Shown here one piece after another: positions 9,359 to 17,953 of a DNA stretch of 64,000 nucleotides. The translations under genes were made by a program, and so were the position numbers. Each line of letters opens with the position of its first letter. Position 1 is the first letter of the stretch. Source of the DNA: UBA6115 sp040776985. Its GTDB lineage: Bacteria; Bacillota; Clostridia; Christensenellales; Aristaeellaceae. The DNA lies in the NCBI GenBank assembly GCA_040776985.1, contig JAXGZL010000002.1, positions 1 to 64,000 on the forward strand. Reading direction: 5' to 3'. The notes beneath the pieces are model-generated. The model was not told the DNA's origin. It saw only the letters and a list, made by a program, of their open reading frames with translations, and searched no databases.

Positions 9359-9394
9359 TGGCCCCGGTGGCTCAGTCAGTAAAACCCTTGATCG

Positions 9395-9598
9395 CTACAC
9401 AGCGGTTTTCTTTACAATCGGTGAGGCACGCTGGCCTCTTCCCGTGCCCAGGTCGACGGTGAAGCACCGCCTGCACTTGGGACAGACCACGGACACGTGG
9501 CCTTTGGCGTCCTCCGAACCTATGACCGCCCCGCGCTCGCACCAGGGGCAGGGGATCTTCTTCTCCATCTTGCTCTTCATGCTCATGCTCCTAAACAT
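9395..9598 (-). CDS. small zinc-ribbon protein
   Basis: A 67-residue protein (shorter if translation begins at a later Met such as MKSK). CPWC near residue 17 and CPKC near residue 37 make a zinc-ribbon or rubredoxin-like knuckle. Tiny zinc ribbons of this type recur in integrative elements of gut Clostridia; no function is established. It lies between the ImmA/IrrE gene and the XRE gene on the same strand and may belong to their operon. It could bind nucleic acid or protein, but nothing in the sequence decides between them. Confidence 0.5.
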   Translation of the reverse strand: MFRSMSMKSKMEKKIPCPWCERGAVIGSEDAKGHVSVVCPKCRRCFTVDLGTGRGQRASPIVKKTAV

Positions 9599-9629
9599 AA
9601 CAAAATTGTTACGATACTATGGAAAAAAA

Positions 9630-10514
9630 TTACCGGACGTACCGTCGCCTTGCCTCGCGTTCCATTTCGCGTTCTCTGGCGCGCTCCCAGGAGAGCTCAA
9701 TGCGCTCCCACTCGCGTTCCTCCTTGGTCATACGCTTCTTCTTGGGCGGGTTGAAGAAGTCTTCCCAGGGGTCAACCCTCCGTGGTCTCAGGTCTGGCAA
9801 GCGCTCAAACTCCAATGCTTGAAGCCGAATCTCGGCCATACGCGGGGATACCCTGAATGCAGCCGCCAGGTATCTGACCAGCTCACGAAATGCAAGCAGC
9901 TCTGAGCAGGGGGTGTTTACGCGTTGGATGTAGTCTTCATACAGGTGGTATTTCTGCAAGGCCCACTTAACCCTGGACTCGGGCATTAGCAGCGCGCTGG
10001 CAAAGTAGTTGGCCTGCCATTCCAGGCGATCGTCATCTGTCCAGGGCTGTTTGCTGGCGGAGAACGCTTCACCCTTGTCCTTCTGGACGGAAAAGGCGAT
10101 TGCCTTCCTGGCGTCAAGCGTGGACTTGTGTCTGAAGTACCCGGTATGCAACAGGTGATGTGCGCACTCATGCATCAGGGTGAACCGCGGTTTGCTCAGG
10201 CACACGAATGGATTTTCCAGGTCCTTGCTTAAGAGAATGGTATCCGCTTCGAGATCTTTCCATTTCACCGTGTGTTCTTCTGGGTCAAACACCGGAATAG
10301 AGGTGCCATCCACGAATGAGGAAAGGCCCAGGATACAACCGTCATTGGAGAGCCATTCAAAGCTAACCTTCTTTCGCAGGAAGTATGCCGCGAACTTCCA
10401 CACCTTGAAGTCCAGGTCATCCTTGCCATTAAACCGGGCAAAGGCCTTCATCTGCTCCTCAGCCAGGTACTCCAGCTCCGGCTTGCCAATCGATGGGATG
10501 GCAGAGGTGCTCAT
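9630..10514 (-). CDS. ImmA/IrrE-family metallopeptidase
   Basis: A 294-residue zinc peptidase. The HExxH motif is HECAH at 115-119, and EWQANYFASALLMP near 165-178 supplies the third zinc ligand and the family hallmark. ImmA/IrrE proteins cleave or relieve XRE-type repressors in response to DNA damage or other signals (ICEBs1 ImmA, Deinococcus IrrE). Its start overlaps the stop of the XRE gene at 10511-10903 by ATGA, the classic repressor/anti-repressor arrangement. The C-terminal ~60 residues are very rich in Arg and Glu (WERAREREMEREARRR) and probably form a charged helix. I infer that it inactivates the XRE protein and so switches island genes on. Confidence 0.85.
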   Translation of the reverse strand: MSTSAIPSIGKPELEYLAEEQMKAFARFNGKDDLDFKVWKFAAYFLRKKVSFEWLSNDGCILGLSSFVDGTSIPVFDPEEHTVKWKDLEADTILLSKDLENPFVCLSKPRFTLMHECAHHLLHTGYFRHKSTLDARKAIAFSVQKDKGEAFSASKQPWTDDDRLEWQANYFASALLMPESRVKWALQKYHLYEDYIQRVNTPCSELLAFRELVRYLAAAFRVSPRMAEIRLQALEFERLPDLRPRRVDPWEDFFNPPKKKRMTKEEREWERIELSWERAREREMEREARRRYVR

Positions 10515-10903
10515 TGTTCTGCCTCAGATACCCGGTCGCATTGCCGGATGAAATCCAGCCACTGCTCCATGCCAATCCTGGAGTCCCGCGCTTTACGCAG
10601 CGCCACCCGGACATAGGGGTTGCTGTTGATGTAGTCGGGGAGGTCCGCCGCTACGATGCCGCGCGTCTGGCCAGCCAGGTCATACAGCTGCAGACGCTCA
10701 GGGGGAGAAAGCTCAAGGATATCAGCGATCTGGTCCTGGACATCGCGCTCAGGAGCCTTGCGATCACCGGACTCAAAGTAGCTGTAATAGGCCGCGCTGA
10801 TCTTCAGTTTCTGCGCCATGTCCTTAATGGTAAGCCCAGCGCCTTTGCGCTTGAGCACTAGGAAATCGCCAAAGCTGCCGATGAACTCACGTACCATGCT
10901 CAC
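10511..10903 (-). CDS. XRE-family repressor paired with ImmA/IrrE
   Basis: A 130-residue protein with an N-terminal Cro/C1 HTH (residues ~15-70; LTIKDMAQKLKISAAYYSYFESG) and a C-terminal tail of ~60 residues that probably dimerises or contacts the peptidase. It is the first gene of a minus-strand operon and is translationally coupled to the ImmA/IrrE peptidase. A GAAC-N4-GTTC palindrome lies about 20 bases upstream of its start, just downstream of a candidate promoter. It is likely a repressor of its own operon and perhaps of the divergent gene at 11195. Confidence 0.82.
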   Translation of the reverse strand: MSMVREFIGSFGDFLVLKRKGAGLTIKDMAQKLKISAAYYSYFESGDRKAPERDVQDQIADILELSPPERLQLYDLAGQTRGIVAADLPDYINSNPYVRVALRKARDSRIGMEQWLDFIRQCDRVSEAEQ

Positions 10904-10924
10904 TCACTCCTCTCCCCGAGTAAC

Positions 10925-10940
10925 GGGAACGAGTGTTCCC
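10925..10940. promoter_or_regulatory. palindrome resembling a LexA/DinR (SOS) box
   Basis: GGGAACGAGTGTTCCC is a perfect palindrome with the GAAC-N4-GTTC core of the Gram-positive SOS box (CGAACRNRYGTTYC); only the first base departs from that consensus. It lies ~15 bases downstream of the -10 of a minus-strand promoter, where a bound repressor would block transcription of the XRE-ImmA operon. It could instead be the operator of the XRE protein itself. Confidence 0.5.
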
Positions 10941-10954
10941 ATTTCGTTGAGAGC

Positions 10955-10984
10955 AGAGTAACATATGGATCGGGAGGGTGTCAA
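10955..10984 (-). promoter_or_regulatory. candidate promoter of the XRE-ImmA operon
   Basis: On the minus strand, TTGACA (10979-10984) and TACTCT (10955-10960) are 18 bases apart, about 50 bases upstream of the XRE start. The -35 is perfect and the -10 is weak, which would fit a regulated promoter. Confidence 0.4.
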
Positions 10985-11194
10985 CAACAGATTTGTGATG
11001 CGGGGGGTGTAAATGAGACATAGAAGTTCAGAGAATCGCACTAGGTAGAACCATACGTAATATAGCGCTACAGATTTTAACTTACGTAGTCTATGTGAAA
11101 TCAGCGATTCATGATAGAATTAAAGGAGATATACTCTCTATTAGTAACAGAATACAAGAATAATTGGCTCTGAAGGAGTAGAAGAGGGAGTGCC

Positions 11195-11971
11195 ATGAGT
11201 AACGAGTATGAAAAGAGGATTGAGCTTTTCCGAAAGTTTTTTCTGTTTACACGCGAGGACATCGTTAAGTCCATTAATCTGCTGATTGAACATACAGAAA
11301 GCTATGATGAAGACTTTGATGTAAGTCGGGTAACGCAGGAACGGCGGATTGCATTATTGAAGCGGTTTGCAGACATTGTTTCAAAAAGTCATCTGCCAAT
11401 CCTGACCGACTTATGGTGGTTTTATGACTATTCATTTGCTGGAGGTCATCTGACATTGTACATGGCTGAAGCATCGGAAATCGAATTTAAAGATAATGAA
11501 CTCGACTCGATGACATCTTCAAAAGAAGAGACCTTGATAAAAGTTGAGTGTGACTATTTGTCCGTGGAGAAATTTGCTGAACTTCATGGTGTCAGAATCG
11601 CGACAGCTCAGCAATGGATTGATAGAGGAAAACTAAAGAACTCTCGATTAGTGAATAATAAATGGCTTATTCCAGAAACAGAGGACAGGCCTCATAAGCA
11701 GATTGGTGGAATGCAATATTACTTTGGTGATGAATCTGGAATACACAGCTATGAATTCCCTTTGCTTTCCTCAGCACAATCTGTCTTTATCAACAAGGAT
11801 AAAGAAGAGAAGAATATGTACACATGTAGCTTCTACAACTTTACGAAAAAGACCTTCCATGATGTAAAGCTAAATAAAGCGGACTCGGAGCGCTTGGAAT
11901 ACATAATCATCAGTTCTGGGAAAGCCACAGTTGATGAAGAAGTTCGCTTTGTGCCTGTGATTAGGGAGTAA
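11195..11971 (+). CDS. protein with a central excisionase/MerR-like HTH
   Basis: A 258-residue protein of unknown role. Residues ~124-165 form a winged-HTH of the excisionase/MerR type (YLSVEKFAELHGV ... AQQWIDRGKL ... WLIPE), which normally binds DNA. The N-terminal ~100 residues are helical and rich in charged and aromatic residues. The C-terminal ~85 residues look like a beta-rich domain of unknown type. The ribosome site is GGGAG. The gene is divergent from the XRE-ImmA operon, so it may be controlled from the shared 290-base region. I infer a DNA-binding island protein, possibly a regulator of the following defence genes. Confidence 0.5.
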   Translation: MSNEYEKRIELFRKFFLFTREDIVKSINLLIEHTESYDEDFDVSRVTQERRIALLKRFADIVSKSHLPILTDLWWFYDYSFAGGHLTLYMAEASEIEFKDNELDSMTSSKEETLIKVECDYLSVEKFAELHGVRIATAQQWIDRGKLKNSRLVNNKWLIPETEDRPHKQIGGMQYYFGDESGIHSYEFPLLSSAQSVFINKDKEEKNMYTCSFYNFTKKTFHDVKLNKADSERLEYIIISSGKATVDEEVRFVPVIRE

Positions 11972-12006
11972 GCGGTTTGCCCTTGCCCACACAATGAGAT
12001 TCATGC

Positions 12007-12285
12007 TTGAATGAGTTTCGGATTATCCATAACTTCTCTAGTGTGTACGATGCTGCCTACTTTGCCTTGGCGCGTTTTGTTGCGACAGGATATGACGTCC
12101 CCTTGCGCGAATACGGCAAGACGTCTTTGCAAGTCTGCTCTGCATGCGGTAAGATATACCACAAATCAGGGAATCGGAAGAAATACTGTGATGATACGGA
12201 GTGCCAGAGGGAACGGAATCAGCGTAAAGCCAATCGGTATGCGGCGAAAAAAGGCAGATTCAACAAATTACGGAAAAATGGCTAA
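12007..12285 (+). pseudogene. C-terminal remnant of a zinc-finger protein
   Basis: A 92-residue frame from a TTG codon with no good ribosome site. It ends in a zinc-finger-like block, CSACGKIYHKSGNRKKYC followed by a further Cys and many basic residues (residues ~43-92). The arrangement resembles CGNR- or DUF6076-type C-terminal zinc fingers, which normally follow a domain of 200 or more residues. No upstream coding part is visible, so I read this as the surviving tail of a truncated gene. A complete small nucleic-acid-binding protein is the alternative. Confidence 0.45.
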
Positions 12286-12488
12286 GTGATGGAATCCAAA
12301 GCATGCCTAGCAAGTATAGACATAGAGAACCAAACAAAGTCAACAGTTACCAGAAAATTGCGCGATGTACTGCAGTCTGTTATACTACAAACAAGTATTT
12401 TAGTTCTAAGCTTTCGCGCATAGTCCAGTGTCTGAAGAGCTTTTAAGTTAATTATGCTTATATATATTGAAATATGTGGAGGCATAGA

Positions 12489-14306
12489 ATGCCAGCAGCT
12501 TACGACAAGTATACAGTGACACAGTATTCAGTTAGCACTTTGCTCGGATACATTGATGCAGAGGAGATTGCTATCCCAGAAATACAGCGCCCTTTTGTTT
12601 GGCGAGCAACGCAAGTGCGCGATTTAATTGACTCTCTATACAATGGTTACCCCACAGGATACTTAATCATTTGGCAAAATCCGAATGTCAGACTAAAGAA
12701 CGGGAAAGACTCAATCGGAAAGAAAGTTTTAATAGATGGCCAGCAACGTGTTGCAGCTTTAATGACAGCAATAGCTGGAAATGCAATCATAGATGATGAT
12801 TATAATGAGAGAACGATCCGAATTGCCTTTAATCCTCTGGCAACTGGTGATGAGGATCGTTTTGCTGTGCAAACACCTGCGCATGTTAATAGTTCCTTTT
12901 GGATTCCAGATGTTTCGGTTCTCTTTAGCAAAAACTTTGATAGCTATGAGTTTGTCAACCAGTACGCATTCAGAAACCCCGAAGTTGATAAGAAAGACTT
13001 AAATCAAAAGATCACACAGCTCCTTTCCATAAAAAGCTGTCAATTAGGAGCAATTATTCTTGTTCCTCAACTTGATATTAGTGAGGTTACTGAAATATTC
13101 GTTCGAATCAATTCGCAAGGCAAAAGACTCAATGAAGCTGATTTTGCTATGTCGAAGATTGCTGCAGATGGAAAATATGGAGGCCATTTGCTCCGAAAAG
13201 CAATTGATTATTTTTGCCATCTTGCTGTTGATCCAAGTTTTTACAAGCAGCTGACGTCGCATGACAAAGAGTTTATGGGCAGTGTTTATGCATCAAAATT
13301 AAGCTGGCTGCAGAATGACACGGAGACAATTTATGACCCGGATTATAGTGATATGTTAAGAGTATCGTTCATGCACATTTTTAGACGAGGAAAACTAGGA
13401 GATTTAGTAAGCTTACTTTCAGGTCGAGATTTTGTTGATCGCAGTTATAAGGAGGAAATCGCACAAGAAAGCTTCTCAAGACTTAGTGATGGCGTTCTTA
13501 ACTTTATGAATAAATACAACTTTGAGCAGTTTATTGTAGCTATAAAAGGGGCGAAATTTATATCATCAGATTTGTTAAACTCAAAAATGACTTTGGACTT
13601 TGCTTATACTCTTTTTTTGTTGCTGCAAAATTCTAGAGAAGTCCCAAAGATTCAAGTAAAAAGATACATACAAAAATGGTTTGTTCTATCTACTCTTACC
13701 AGTCGGTACATTGGCTCACCTGAATCACAGATGGATAGAGACTTGCGTAGTATTGTATCAAAAGGTTTTGTTGATTTCTTCAAAGAAAACGAGTCATCAA
13801 TGTTGTCAGATACCTTTTGGGATGTTCGATTGGTTCAAAACCTGGAAACTTCTTCCATCAACAGCCCTTTCTTTAATACTTTTCTTGCAGCCCAAATATT
13901 CTTTGGAGATAAATCGCTGCTTTCAAATAGTACAGTGGTAAGCGACTTAATATCTGCAGGCAATGTGCATCATATCTTTCCGCGGGAGTATCTTAAGCAG
14001 AATGGCTTCAACGACAAAACAGTTTACAATCAAGTCGCTAACTATACTTATCTAGATACAGGAGTCAATATAGTAATTGGCAAAAAGTCACCGAATGAAT
14101 ATTTCAGGATAGCGCTTGAACAATGTGATACTGGCGAGATAATTATCGGGACAATTCTTGATAAACCCAGTTACTATAAAAATCTTTCTGATAATTGCAT
14201 ACCCCAAAACATCGATACTATGACTCATTTGGATTATCAATCATTCTTGATAGAAAGAAGAAGAATGATGGCAAAGAAAATTAGAGATTACTATTTTGCG
14301 TTGTAG
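12489..14306 (+). CDS. GmrSD-type DUF262/DUF1524 endonuclease
   Basis: 605 residues. The N-terminal DUF262 (GmrS) domain carries PEIQRPFVW near residue 30 and the ParB-like DGQQR motif near residue 83. The C-terminal DUF1524 (GmrD) domain carries an HNH-type site, VHHIFPREYL, near residue 493, with a later NIVIGKKSPNEYF stretch. Fused GmrSD proteins are type IV restriction enzymes that use NTP hydrolysis to cut phage DNA carrying modified bases; BrxU of BREX islands has the same layout. I chose ATG 12489 because TGGAGG sits just upstream; a start at 12474 would bury that site. The neighbours are other defence-like genes. Confidence 0.85.
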   Translation: MPAAYDKYTVTQYSVSTLLGYIDAEEIAIPEIQRPFVWRATQVRDLIDSLYNGYPTGYLIIWQNPNVRLKNGKDSIGKKVLIDGQQRVAALMTAIAGNAIIDDDYNERTIRIAFNPLATGDEDRFAVQTPAHVNSSFWIPDVSVLFSKNFDSYEFVNQYAFRNPEVDKKDLNQKITQLLSIKSCQLGAIILVPQLDISEVTEIFVRINSQGKRLNEADFAMSKIAADGKYGGHLLRKAIDYFCHLAVDPSFYKQLTSHDKEFMGSVYASKLSWLQNDTETIYDPDYSDMLRVSFMHIFRRGKLGDLVSLLSGRDFVDRSYKEEIAQESFSRLSDGVLNFMNKYNFEQFIVAIKGAKFISSDLLNSKMTLDFAYTLFLLLQNSREVPKIQVKRYIQKWFVLSTLTSRYIGSPESQMDRDLRSIVSKGFVDFFKENESSMLSDTFWDVRLVQNLETSSINSPFFNTFLAAQIFFGDKSLLSNSTVVSDLISAGNVHHIFPREYLKQNGFNDKTVYNQVANYTYLDTGVNIVIGKKSPNEYFRIALEQCDTGEIIIGTILDKPSYYKNLSDNCIPQNIDTMTHLDYQSFLIERRRMMAKKIRDYYFAL

Positions 14307-14350
14307 ACAAAATCGTTGCTACTTTCTAGTGGATTTAAAGGGGGTAAGTC

Positions 14351-15682
14351 TTGAAGACACCAGTATGGCAAATGATCCGTGAGGCTACCAGTTCTATTCA
14401 GTCCGATGTGTTCTCAATGTCAGACATCATCGACTCTGTTCGCAAGCTCTATGGCAATGTGAACACAGGCACGATCAGAACTCAGGTAAATATTTGCACT
14501 GTGAACTTAAAGGGCAGGGCTAGTATGCCAGAGAACAGCAAACCTCGAATAGCAGATGGGAAGTATGACTTTCTATTCTCAGTGGGCAGAGGACAGTTCA
14601 CTTTGTACGATCCCCAAAAACACGGTGTTTGGGAGCTCGTTGATCGAGCAGGCAAAATGACTGTGGCAAAGAAAACTGCAAGGAAATCTACATCTAAAAC
14701 CCCAGTATGGCAGATGATTCGTGAAGCAGTTGATGCCCTGGACAGTGAAGTGATCACTGTGGCTGATATCATTGATCTAGTCAAATCCAGGTATGGAAGT
14801 GTCAATGAAGGCACAATCAGAGCCCAAGCGCTAGCCTGTACTGTCAATCGGCAGAGCCGGGTGCACATGCCAGAGAACCATAAGTCGCGCATTGCCAACG
14901 GACAGTATGATTTCTTGTTTTCTGTTGGTCATGGCAAAGTGGTAAAGTACATCCCCGCCAAACACGGTGTTTGGGAGATTGCTGAGGAGGATGGAAAGAG
15001 AATTGTTAAGATGGTCATCAGCAGTGCACTCCCGTCTGAGCCTGTCAAAGCTCCAGAAACTGTGGTGTTGAAACAAAGGAAAGCGAAGAACAAGCGGCCC
15101 GATATTGAGAGCCCCACTCGTGACGCTGTGCTTTTCTACAATAAAGCCTGGGATGACCTTGAGAGTTATCGAGCCCAAGAGAGCGCTTTGAATAAGTTGT
15201 TCCACGAGTTTTGCCCGGATAACAAGCATCTGGACAATGTCCTGCTCAAAACAACAGCCCTGAATGCTTTCTATGCCACTAATATTTATTTCGAATATGC
15301 CGTAGCAAAACACATCGTGTCTCTGGACATTGATGAGCGGATCAACCGGGGCGACATCACACTTGTGACTGATATTGCTTCAGGTCATGGTGTGAAAAAC
15401 AAGAGAACAGGCAAGGAAATCTGCTTCTATTCATTCGCAACCAAATATTGCAGCCATCACAGGCCGCTGCTCTTCCCGATTTATGATAGTTACGTAGATA
15501 AGCTCCTTACTCATCTTCGTGATGTAGATCACTTCGCAGAGTTTAATAATGACGAACTCCGAGACGCTGAACGGTTCAAAGAGATAGTGTTGAAACTCCG
15601 TGACTTTTATAATCTAAATGAGTTCTCATTGAAACAGGTTGATCGGTATTTGTGGCAGTATGGGAAGAAGATGTTCAGTTAA
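14351..15682 (+). CDS. protein with duplicated N-terminal domain and HhH-glycosylase-like C-terminus
   Basis: 443 residues from TTG 14351, preceded by AAAGGGGG. Two copies of one ~100-residue domain are visible. Copy 1 is residues ~1-105 and copy 2 ~114-215; both open with TPVWQMIREA, continue with (D)IIDxVxxxYG and GTIRxQ, and end with KHGVWE. They resemble wing-helix-like domains found in restriction-associated proteins (compare DUF7669). A Lys-rich linker leads to a C-terminal region (~255-443) with a YSFATKYCSHHRP...PIYDSYV signature that reminds me of helix-hairpin-helix DNA-glycosylase-like folds, though this is weak. It follows the GmrSD gene by 44 bases, so it may help recognise modified DNA for it. 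Function unproven. Confidence 0.5.
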   Translation: MKTPVWQMIREATSSIQSDVFSMSDIIDSVRKLYGNVNTGTIRTQVNICTVNLKGRASMPENSKPRIADGKYDFLFSVGRGQFTLYDPQKHGVWELVDRAGKMTVAKKTARKSTSKTPVWQMIREAVDALDSEVITVADIIDLVKSRYGSVNEGTIRAQALACTVNRQSRVHMPENHKSRIANGQYDFLFSVGHGKVVKYIPAKHGVWEIAEEDGKRIVKMVISSALPSEPVKAPETVVLKQRKAKNKRPDIESPTRDAVLFYNKAWDDLESYRAQESALNKLFHEFCPDNKHLDNVLLKTTALNAFYATNIYFEYAVAKHIVSLDIDERINRGDITLVTDIASGHGVKNKRTGKEICFYSFATKYCSHHRPLLFPIYDSYVDKLLTHLRDVDHFAEFNNDELRDAERFKEIVLKLRDFYNLNEFSLKQVDRYLWQYGKKMFS

Positions 15683-15749
15683 TTGTTTGTTACAACAACC
15701 TCGCGTCTCTACAGGCGTCAGCACCTATTAATATATAGGAGGATAATGA

Positions 15750-16487
15750 ATGCCCAAAAGTCAAATAATTAAGGATCTTGCAGAAGATTCTGTATCACTG
15801 GAGAAGTCACTAACACGCTTATTAATACTTGCAAAAGATGTAAAGAATAGCAAACTTGCTGATTGGGCCGAGAGTGAAATCCAGGGCTATACTAAAGAAG
15901 ATGACATCCCAGATTATAGAAAGGGGCGTAGTACAGAGTTTCGATATACAGGCTTCAACTTAAATACGCAAGTCACTAATGTGCCTCTACCCCTATATGC
16001 CCTGAAAGAAGAAACCAAAAACCTTGTGTCTTCCATTGTGATTTTCGATGGAATCGGTCATGTGCAGATGTTGGCAAACAGTGAAACCAGTCCCCAAAGA
16101 GATCTGACAGCCCTAGCAGGTGAGGTCTCAGCAGCATCGAGCGGAGGCATAAAATGTGTATCTATTGTTCAATTCATACCTTTAGCATTCTTGAAGAAGA
16201 TCTGCTCCACTGTAAAAAACACCATGCTCACTGCATTGCTGGAGCTTGAGAAAAAGTATGGTAGCCTTGATAACTTAGGGATTGATATTTCCGGAACTAG
16301 GCCTATTCAAATTGAAACAAACAACGCAGATCTAAACAAGGCCGTGTTTAACATTAATGTTCCAGATTCTAGAGCTCAAAAAGAACCTTGGTACTCCAAA
16401 GTAGCATGGAATATAGTAATCCCGATTATTGTGGGTGTTGTATGCGTGATTCTAGGTGCACTTGCATCCGACTACTTAGGCATGTAA
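15750..16487 (+). CDS. AbiTii-domain protein with C-terminal membrane helix
   Basis: 245 residues. The N-terminal ~60 residues match the AbiTii domain: an alternating acidic helix (IIKDLAEDSVSLEKSL) followed by LADWAESEIQGYTKEDDIPDYR. The AbiTii family is named for the lactococcal abortive-infection locus AbiT. The middle is a mixed region of unknown type. Residues ~219-241 form one strongly hydrophobic membrane segment at the C-terminus, so the protein is probably tail-anchored with its bulk in the cytoplasm. An AGGAGG ribosome site lies 5 bases before the ATG. In this context a phage-defence effector that damages the membrane is plausible, but that is inference. Confidence 0.7.
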   Translation: MPKSQIIKDLAEDSVSLEKSLTRLLILAKDVKNSKLADWAESEIQGYTKEDDIPDYRKGRSTEFRYTGFNLNTQVTNVPLPLYALKEETKNLVSSIVIFDGIGHVQMLANSETSPQRDLTALAGEVSAASSGGIKCVSIVQFIPLAFLKKICSTVKNTMLTALLELEKKYGSLDNLGIDISGTRPIQIETNNADLNKAVFNINVPDSRAQKEPWYSKVAWNIVIPIIVGVVCVILGALASDYLGM

Positions 16488-16585
16488 GTTTAATTAATGA
16501 AATGTTTGACAAAACTAGGTCAAATCATGACACAACCACAATCAGGCTATAGAAGCTGTCTTTCGACTGATGAAAGGACAATAAA

Positions 16586-17074
16586 ATGAAAAGCGGAAAG
16601 TTTGTAACAAGTAGCTCTCAATATGTGGACATTAGTGACAATAGGGATATTTCGAAAGAAACATTGGAACTTTGTAAAACCCAAGATTTTCTTATTTTCC
16701 CTGAGCAACAAAATGAGAGGGAATCTGTTTTTGCTCAAGAATCTTTGGCGTTTTACAAATTCACAAAGCAGAGTAAACCCGATGTTAGGATTGCTTTCTA
16801 TGCCGATGAAGACACATTCCAAGTCAAGTCTCTTCATTCTTATGATATCTTTATGCCGATCATTTTTGTTGCGACTAATATTCTGCTTCCTTTAGCTGTT
16901 GGTTTGGTCACAAACTTTGTATACGACAGAATGAAAGGTCGAGAACACGAGGACTGTAATCTCAACGTGAAGTTTGTGGTTCAGAATGATGAAACTATAA
17001 AAGAGTTAACTTATGAGGGAACAATCAAAGACTTTGAGAAAGCTTTTGAAAAAATTGACATAACAAAGCTGTAA
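16586..17074 (+). CDS. small single-pass membrane protein, partner of the SEC-C gene
   Basis: 162 residues with no recognised family. Residues ~88-113 (DIFMPIIFVATNILLPLAVG) form one membrane segment; both ends are polar and probably soluble. The start has an AAAGGA ribosome site. The stop is 6 bases before the start of the SEC-C gene, so the two form a tight pair. A short membrane protein next to a metal-binding cytoplasmic protein inside a defence island is a layout seen for membrane-effector/sensor pairs; I have no motif proving this. Confidence 0.5.
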   Translation: MKSGKFVTSSSQYVDISDNRDISKETLELCKTQDFLIFPEQQNERESVFAQESLAFYKFTKQSKPDVRIAFYADEDTFQVKSLHSYDIFMPIIFVATNILLPLAVGLVTNFVYDRMKGREHEDCNLNVKFVVQNDETIKELTYEGTIKDFEKAFEKIDITKL

Positions 17075-17080
17075 TTACCG

Positions 17081-17953
17081 ATGATTGATTACTTTTTTTC
17101 GAAATCTGATCCTGCTGACTCTACGAATATTATTGAGATCCTAAATCAAAAGAAAGAAAAGATTAAATCTTTCGACTATTCAGATGCATTCGTTGAGCTT
17201 GAACATATTAAAGGAATAATCAGCAAAGAGATAGATTATGCGAAACTAATAGGAGATGAAGTGCTAGCAAACTCAGCTTTCATTGTCTACAAGTACATAG
17301 CTCTCTTTTGCAATTTAGCCGCATACTTTCAATCCTTGAATGAGGCTCAGTATGCAAAGTCATGGAACCTTCTGCAAAATTGCCTTGATTTGGTAATTGT
17401 TATCGGTAAATTCGTTGATTCTGGTAATCGATATGATGTTCCTGACATTGTTGAATTGCTTGTAAACTATGAGAGACTTTATCCATACAAAGTTTTTGCA
17501 AGCACTGAAATGACAGTAACAAGATCACATTGCAGCATCTGTGGTTTATCAATGTTGTCATTACTCTGTCCCCACATAAAGGGGAATCTCTATTGGGGCG
17601 AAATCGCACTCGAAGTAATCGATGATGTAAAACTCAAAGCCGTAGCTCTTGTAAGTCATCCGCTTGATAAGCGATGTGTAATGACTCTAAGTGATGATGA
17701 TCGTCCAGAAGAAGAGAAATTTGCACTACTACATTTTGTAACTCAAAGCAACCTCAATCCTTTGGTACGGTTCAGTGTTGAGTCACAAAGCAGTTTGAGG
17801 TTGAATAGCGACATCAAGGCAGTGGGAAGAAACAAAGCATGTACATGCGGAAGCGGTATGAAGTTCAAAAAGTGCTGCTTGAGCAAGCTTTATTATGAAC
17901 ATGTTCACAATATTATCCATCTAGACAAGCCTGTGGAATTCCATCTATTTTGA
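17081..17953 (+). CDS. SEC-C zinc-motif protein
   Basis: 290 residues. The C-terminal SEC-C motif is CTCGSGMKFKKCC (C254, C256, C265, C266), a zinc site also found at the end of SecA and in many defence and housekeeping proteins. A second possible metal site, CSIC...CPH (151-165), lies in the middle. The N-terminal ~140 residues are helical. It follows the small membrane protein gene by 6 bases. I cannot assign a reaction. Gene order after AbiTii and GmrSD suggests phage defence, with this protein as cytoplasmic sensor or effector. Confidence 0.55.
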   Translation: MIDYFFSKSDPADSTNIIEILNQKKEKIKSFDYSDAFVELEHIKGIISKEIDYAKLIGDEVLANSAFIVYKYIALFCNLAAYFQSLNEAQYAKSWNLLQNCLDLVIVIGKFVDSGNRYDVPDIVELLVNYERLYPYKVFASTEMTVTRSHCSICGLSMLSLLCPHIKGNLYWGEIALEVIDDVKLKAVALVSHPLDKRCVMTLSDDDRPEEEKFALLHFVTQSNLNPLVRFSVESQSSLRLNSDIKAVGRNKACTCGSGMKFKKCCLSKLYYEHVHNIIHLDKPVEFHLF

